Positions 7,025 to 9,808 of a stretch of DNA of 9,808 nt are shown in pieces. Under the pieces are notes generated by a model. It was not told where the DNA came from and did not search any database. It saw nothing but the letters and a program-made list of their open reading frames with translations. The stretch covers positions 1 to 9,808 of the forward strand of contig JAPKHB010000118.1 in NCBI GenBank assembly GCA_026647295.1, written 5' to 3'. The stretch comes from Planctomycetota bacterium (GTDB lineage: Bacteria > Planctomycetota > PLA2 > JAEUHO01). Both the position numbers and the translations under genes were made by a program. The stretch's first letter is position 1. Every line of letters begins with the position of its first letter.

Positions 7025-7909
7025 CTAGCCTCGCGGGGCCAGGTAGTCGGACAGTTCGCGCGCCACCCTGCGGACTTCCTCGGTCGCGCGCTCCCTGGCC
7101 CAGCCGGCTTGCACGAACTCGTAGATCGAAAACACCTGGCGACACAGCCGCTTCAGGTAGGGAAGGTCCCCAGCGGACAGGAGCCTCCGGGCCTCCCTCG
7201 GCAGCAGATCCGTGTGCACCCAGATCGCGGAGTGATCCACCAGTTCGACCATGGCCGACAGCCATCGGGCCTCGTCGCTGCCCTCCGGAATGTCCCTAAG
7301 GAGCGTCGGATCGCCGAACCGCCGCTGGATGTCCGGGTTTTCCGCGACTCGGCGCGCAGCCACCGCGGCCAGGGCCCGCAGGCCCTGCGACCGCAAGTAC
7401 TCCAGCTGCTGATGCAGGTCTGCGTCCGATGGCGAGTTGCTGATCCGCCGGTGTTCCGCGGCGTAGAGTTCCGCGAAGCGCCGTAGCCAGGGCAGATCCG
7501 AGGCACCCAGCATGAGGCTGGCGAGGTACGGGGGCTCGTCCATGGAGGCCGAAAGGACGGTTTCGGAGATGATCCTCGAGACCTCCTCGTTCGGGGCGCC
7601 TCCGGCCCGCCCCACTCGTAGCACGGGCCACTCTGATGGCAGCCCGGCGGGCGCGGCGCCTTGCCACTCGTCCAGGACGACCTCGATCGGTGCCCCCGGA
7701 TCCACAGGTCCTCCGGGATCTGCGGTCGGCGGACCTGGATCGACTGGGGCTCGCGCCGCCAGTTCGGGTTCGCCCCGAACTCCGTCTCGCACGGCCAGGG
7801 CATCGGGGGACGGTCGCGTGCGCGCACCCGGTGCCGCCAGCAGAAGGATGCACACGCCGGTCGCGGCCGCGAGCAGCAGGAGGATGGGGGTCAGGTTGGA
7901 TCGAGTCAT
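7025..7909 (-). CDS. Membrane-anchored protein of unknown function
   Basis: I do not recognise this 294-residue protein. It opens with MTRSNLTP and a hydrophobic segment at about 8-28 (ILLLLAAATGVCILLLAAPG), either an uncleaved anchor or a signal peptide. A Pro/Gly/Ala-rich linker (about 28-80) follows, including PVDPGPP and GGPVDPGAP, then a mainly helical, charged region to the end with many Arg, Glu and Leu. This layout suggests one membrane span and an exported helical domain. ATG 7909 starts two bases after the stop of the upstream secreted-protein gene, so the two are very likely co-translated and may act together. The frame is open further upstream to 8065, but that stretch overlaps the previous gene and is rejected. 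Confidence 0.75.
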   Translation of the reverse strand: MTRSNLTPILLLLAAATGVCILLLAAPGARTRPSPDALAVRDGVRGEPELAARAPVDPGPPTADPGGPVDPGAPIEVVLDEWQGAAPAGLPSEWPVLRVGRAGGAPNEEVSRIISETVLSASMDEPPYLASLMLGASDLPWLRRFAELYAAEHRRISNSPSDADLHQQLEYLRSQGLRALAAVAARRVAENPDIQRRFGDPTLLRDIPEGSDEARWLSAMVELVDHSAIWVHTDLLPREARRLLSAGDLPYLKRLCRQVFSIYEFVQAGWARERATEEVRRVARELSDYLAPRG

Positions 7910-7911
7910 CC

Positions 7912-8496
7912 CTAGTGACTGTACTCCACGCGGCTCGGGCCGCCGCTGTCGACCGCAGCACCAGATCCGTCGGCTGTACTGTGAGTGCTGACATCGAAGT
8001 CGAGTTTCCCCTGCGGCACAGGAAGGTTCAGGGAGTTGGCCGAGAGTGTGATCGTCGCGCAGCAACGCGACTTGGTGTCCGCTGTGCCTCCCGGACTATA
8101 CACCGTGTAATTCTGGGAGTCCCACCCGGGTAGCGTCCAGGGGAGTCCGGGGTTCCCATTCCTTGGCGTGACGGTGTAGGTCCAACTGCCCGTCGCCCCG
8201 ATGGCAAGGGTAACCGTCGCGCCGCCGATCCTGACCTTGATGCTCTGATTGTTGCCGGTTGGGCACGCGGCGACACAAACGGTGATCTGAATGTTCACAT
8301 CAGTCGTGCTCGGCGGCTGGCCAGACTGTACTCCGCTCGTCGAGACATCAACTGACTCGATATCCTGGCCAGCGGGCATGCTGCTCCCCTGACCGTCGCT
8401 CTCCCGGGTGTCAACGAGCCTCGCCTGTGCATACCCGGACAGCAGCATGGCGACGAGTAGGCAACTGAAGAAACTACCGAAACCCCTGCACGTCAT
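7912..8496 (-). CDS. Secreted protein of unknown function
   Basis: A 194-residue exported protein that I cannot place in a family. A signal peptide is clear: MTCRGFG, a hydrophobic core SFFSCLLVAMLLSG, then AQA with likely cleavage after A25. The mature part is rich in Ser, Thr, Gly and Val with alternating strands (VNIQITVCVA, KVRIGGATVTLAIG, SWTYTVTP), suggesting a beta-sandwich. Cysteines occur in two clusters, CVAAC and CC, which could form disulfides outside the cytoplasm. ATG 8496 is chosen for the strong GGAGGAG ribosome site 7 bases upstream and because the signal peptide starts there. It is the first gene of a pair with the membrane-anchored protein. Confidence 0.78.
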   Translation of the reverse strand: MTCRGFGSFFSCLLVAMLLSGYAQARLVDTRESDGQGSSMPAGQDIESVDVSTSGVQSGQPPSTTDVNIQITVCVAACPTGNNQSIKVRIGGATVTLAIGATGSWTYTVTPRNGNPGLPWTLPGWDSQNYTVYSPGGTADTKSRCCATITLSANSLNLPVPQGKLDFDVSTHSTADGSGAAVDSGGPSRVEYSH

Positions 8497-8556
8497 GATC
8501 GATCTCCTCCGCAAGGCCGGTCCAAGCGCGGGGCCCCTTGGCCTCACGCAGACGGT

Positions 8557-8585
8557 GTTCTATCCTAGACCGTCCCTGGATGCAA
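8557..8585 (-). promoter_or_regulatory. Possible promoter of the secreted/membrane protein pair
   Basis: On the minus strand TTGCAT (8585-8580) and TAGAAC (8562-8557) are 17 bases apart, 60 bases upstream of the ATG at 8496. The hexamers match sigma70 consensus only partly (3 and 4 of 6), so this is a guess based on spacing and position. Confidence 0.3.
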
Positions 8586-8847
8586 CCCTGAACTGCTCCA
8601 CCCTGCAGGCTCGGCGGGGACATCGCGAAGGGGCATACTTGCGTCCCCGAGGGGCCGCACCCACGTCCGGCCGACAGGGTCCGTGCGACGCAGTGACGCA
8701 CCGAGACGGATTGCCGGCGGGCGGGCCCGGCCGATGGGCTGGACGACCGCCCTCCTCGCGTGGGTGCCCATCGCGCAAGGTCCGGTCCCCGGGCGAGCCA
8801 CGGATATGCAGGGCAGGACCACGCGCCCAACGTGCCCTGGTCAAACG

Positions 8848-8861
8848 CTAACGTACGTTAG
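8848..8861. repeat. Perfect 14-bp palindrome
   Basis: CTAACGTACGTTAG is its own reverse complement. It is unusually AT-rich for its surroundings and lies in the long non-coding stretch, so it could be a binding site for a dimeric regulator. No ligand or protein can be assigned. Confidence 0.6.
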
Positions 8862-8883
8862 GCCTGTCGGGGGTCATCAGGGG

Positions 8884-8895
8884 CAACCCGGGTTG
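8884..8895. repeat. Perfect 12-bp palindrome
   Basis: CAACCCGGGTTG is its own reverse complement, 22 bases from the palindrome at 8848-8861. GGCCTG (8861-8866) and CAGGCC (8897-8902) flank it and can pair, giving a larger nested hairpin. Confidence 0.5.
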
Positions 8896-9256
8896 GCAGG
8901 CCGGCTGGCATCGCCCAACGCCAGACAGCGAACGGAGGTGACCGCTCGGAGTATAGAGATTCCATCGGCATCTGCCATGACACCATACATCATACGAATG
9001 CAACGTTCGCGTTCTGGGACCTTGGGCCCTGGAACCATCGGGGATCCCGGGCCAAGGCCCCGGCTTCCAACGGAACTTCCACTTCCAGACCCCCGTCCTT
9101 CACAAGGGCTGGAGGGTCCGTTGGCCGGGGCGCAGGCCCTGGCCTCGGGCCGCTTCGCGCCCTACACTTCCACCGGATCCCGTCGTACCCCATCGGCCCG
9201 GCAGCCGCGACACCCAGGCGGGCGTCCCGGCTACGGACCCTAGGAAAGCCGAACCC

Positions 9257-9808
9257 ATGAAGAAGACCTACGCACTCCTGGGCCTTGGCCTGGGCCTCGT
9301 CCTTGCCTGGACCACGCAGAGCGCGATCGCCGGCGGCTGCTGAGGCGCCTCTCCGGCCAGTATGGCCGCGTTGAACAAGGCCTGGAGCACGATGAACCGC
9401 GTCTCGCCGGAGGCTCCGGCCGCGGTGGTGACGGGCGACACCGAGGAGGCGGGCGAGACGGTCGCCTCCGAGCCCGAGCCGGCGTCCCAGCCGTTCCTCG
9501 TCTACGTGTCCGACGGCTCGGAGTCGTCGGAGGTCGAGAAGATCGAGAAGGTGATCCTCTTCGACAACAAGGTGTGCCTGGGCCTGTGGGCCTTCCAGAC
9601 CGTGCGGATGACGCCCGAGCAGGTCGAGGCCGATCCGCTCCTCGCCAAGGCGGGCAAGTCCGTGCCGCGCTTCATCTTCGTGTCGCACGACTACAAGGAC
9701 GTGAACGCGCTGGAGGGCAACGGCCTCTCGTCCTCCAAGGTCTACGACGAGATGAAGAAGTTCGCCAAGAAGGCCTACAAGACGAACTTCGACAAGAACG
9801 TGCGCGGG
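9257..9808 (+). CDS. Candidate exported selenoprotein with thioredoxin-like domain (partial, runs off right edge)
   Basis: The gene starts at ATG 9257 with AGGAAAG 8 bases upstream. A clear signal peptide (MKKTYALLGLGLGLVLAW, then QSAIA) is probably cut after A25, leaving Gly-Gly-Cys28 and then an in-frame TGA (9341-9343). The same frame stays open for 155 more codons with strong G/C third positions: GASPASMAALNKAW, an acidic linker (about 55-75), then PFLVYVSDGS, VILFDNKVCLGLW and KSVPRFIFVSHDY. The last group fits a thioredoxin-like fold with a cis-Pro. I infer that TGA encodes selenocysteine 29, next to Cys28, a possible redox pair. A hairpin suited to recruit SelB follows at once. Alternatives are a nonsense mutation or sequencing error, or a 28-residue peptide followed by a second gene from ATG 9362; the latter would leave a signal peptide without a protein. 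I do not recognise the family. Confidence 0.65.
9344..9370 (+). promoter_or_regulatory. Bacterial SECIS-like hairpin after the in-frame TGA
   Basis: CGGCC (9354-9358) pairs with GGCCG (9364-9368) around the loop AGTAT (9359-9363). The loop starts 15 bases after the TGA and has G in its second position, close to what is known for bacterial SECIS elements, which lie within about 40 bases of the UGA and usually carry G near the start of the apical loop. CGC/GCG flanking bases could add a lower stem with a bulge. In such GC-rich DNA short hairpins are common, so this supports selenocysteine without proving it. Confidence 0.5.

Larger units (their letters stand above)
8586..9242. other. Long region without a convincing gene
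   Basis: Between the divergent genes starting at 8496 (minus) and 9257 (plus) are about 760 bases. Open frames exist on both strands, but their translations are Pro/Arg/Gly-rich, lack ribosome sites and resemble no family. Visible structure includes perfect palindromes at 8848-8861 and 8884-8895, an inverted repeat pair 8861-8866/8897-8902, and a dyad CCTTGGGCCC / GGGCCAAGG around 9019-9056. A relatively AT-rich patch at about 8950-9000 is where a plus-strand promoter might lie, though no clear pair of boxes is seen. Confidence 0.5.

Noticed and set aside
8683..9243. Plus-strand open frame of 186 codons before the selenoprotein candidate
   Set aside because: No ribosome site, low-complexity Pro/Arg/Gly translation, and it crosses the palindrome cluster; not supported as a gene.
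9362..9808. Separate gene starting at ATG 9362 after a 28-residue peptide
   Set aside because: It has no ribosome site, its start lies within the hairpin, and it would leave an intact signal peptide with nothing to export; kept as the alternative to selenocysteine.

Overview
The window is very GC-rich DNA, most likely from a high-GC Gram-negative bacterium. Planctomycetota or a deltaproteobacterial/myxobacterial lineage would fit the style of the Cas9, the planctomycete-like secreted proteins and the possible selenocysteine use, but the sequence alone does not settle the taxon.

Left part (1-4000): a type II CRISPR effector locus that looks broken. A large Cas9 gene (3797 to 606, minus strand) keeps all RuvC and HNH catalytic residues. 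Its last ~22 codons appear to be the end of an ISL3-family insertion sequence whose transposase start lies at 465-1, running off the left edge. The IS seems to have landed in the 3' end of cas9 and removed the end of the PAM-interacting domain. Immediately upstream of cas9, on the opposite strand, is a convincing tracrRNA candidate (about 3878-3979) with its own promoter, an anti-repeat, a nexus-type hairpin and a strong terminator. Its promoter shares a -10 core with a plausible cas9 promoter. No CRISPR array and no cas1/cas2 are visible in the window.

Middle part (4054-6788, minus strand): a two-gene operon. A LysR-type regulator is followed, with an ATGA overlap, by a full-length MsbA-like ABC exporter half-transporter. 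The regulator closely resembles, from memory, the family annotated as selenium-metabolism-associated LysR regulators.

Right part (7025-9808): two tightly coupled minus-strand genes encode a secreted protein with a signal peptide and a membrane-anchored protein, neither of recognised function. A ~760-base region without a convincing gene follows; it holds several perfect palindromes. At the right edge a plus-strand gene begins with a signal peptide, hits an in-frame TGA right after Gly-Gly-Cys, and stays open to the window end in the same frame with thioredoxin-like coding sequence. A bacterial SECIS-like hairpin lies just after the TGA. I read this as a candidate exported selenoprotein, missed by standard gene finding. 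The selenium-type LysR nearby fits that reading but does not prove it.
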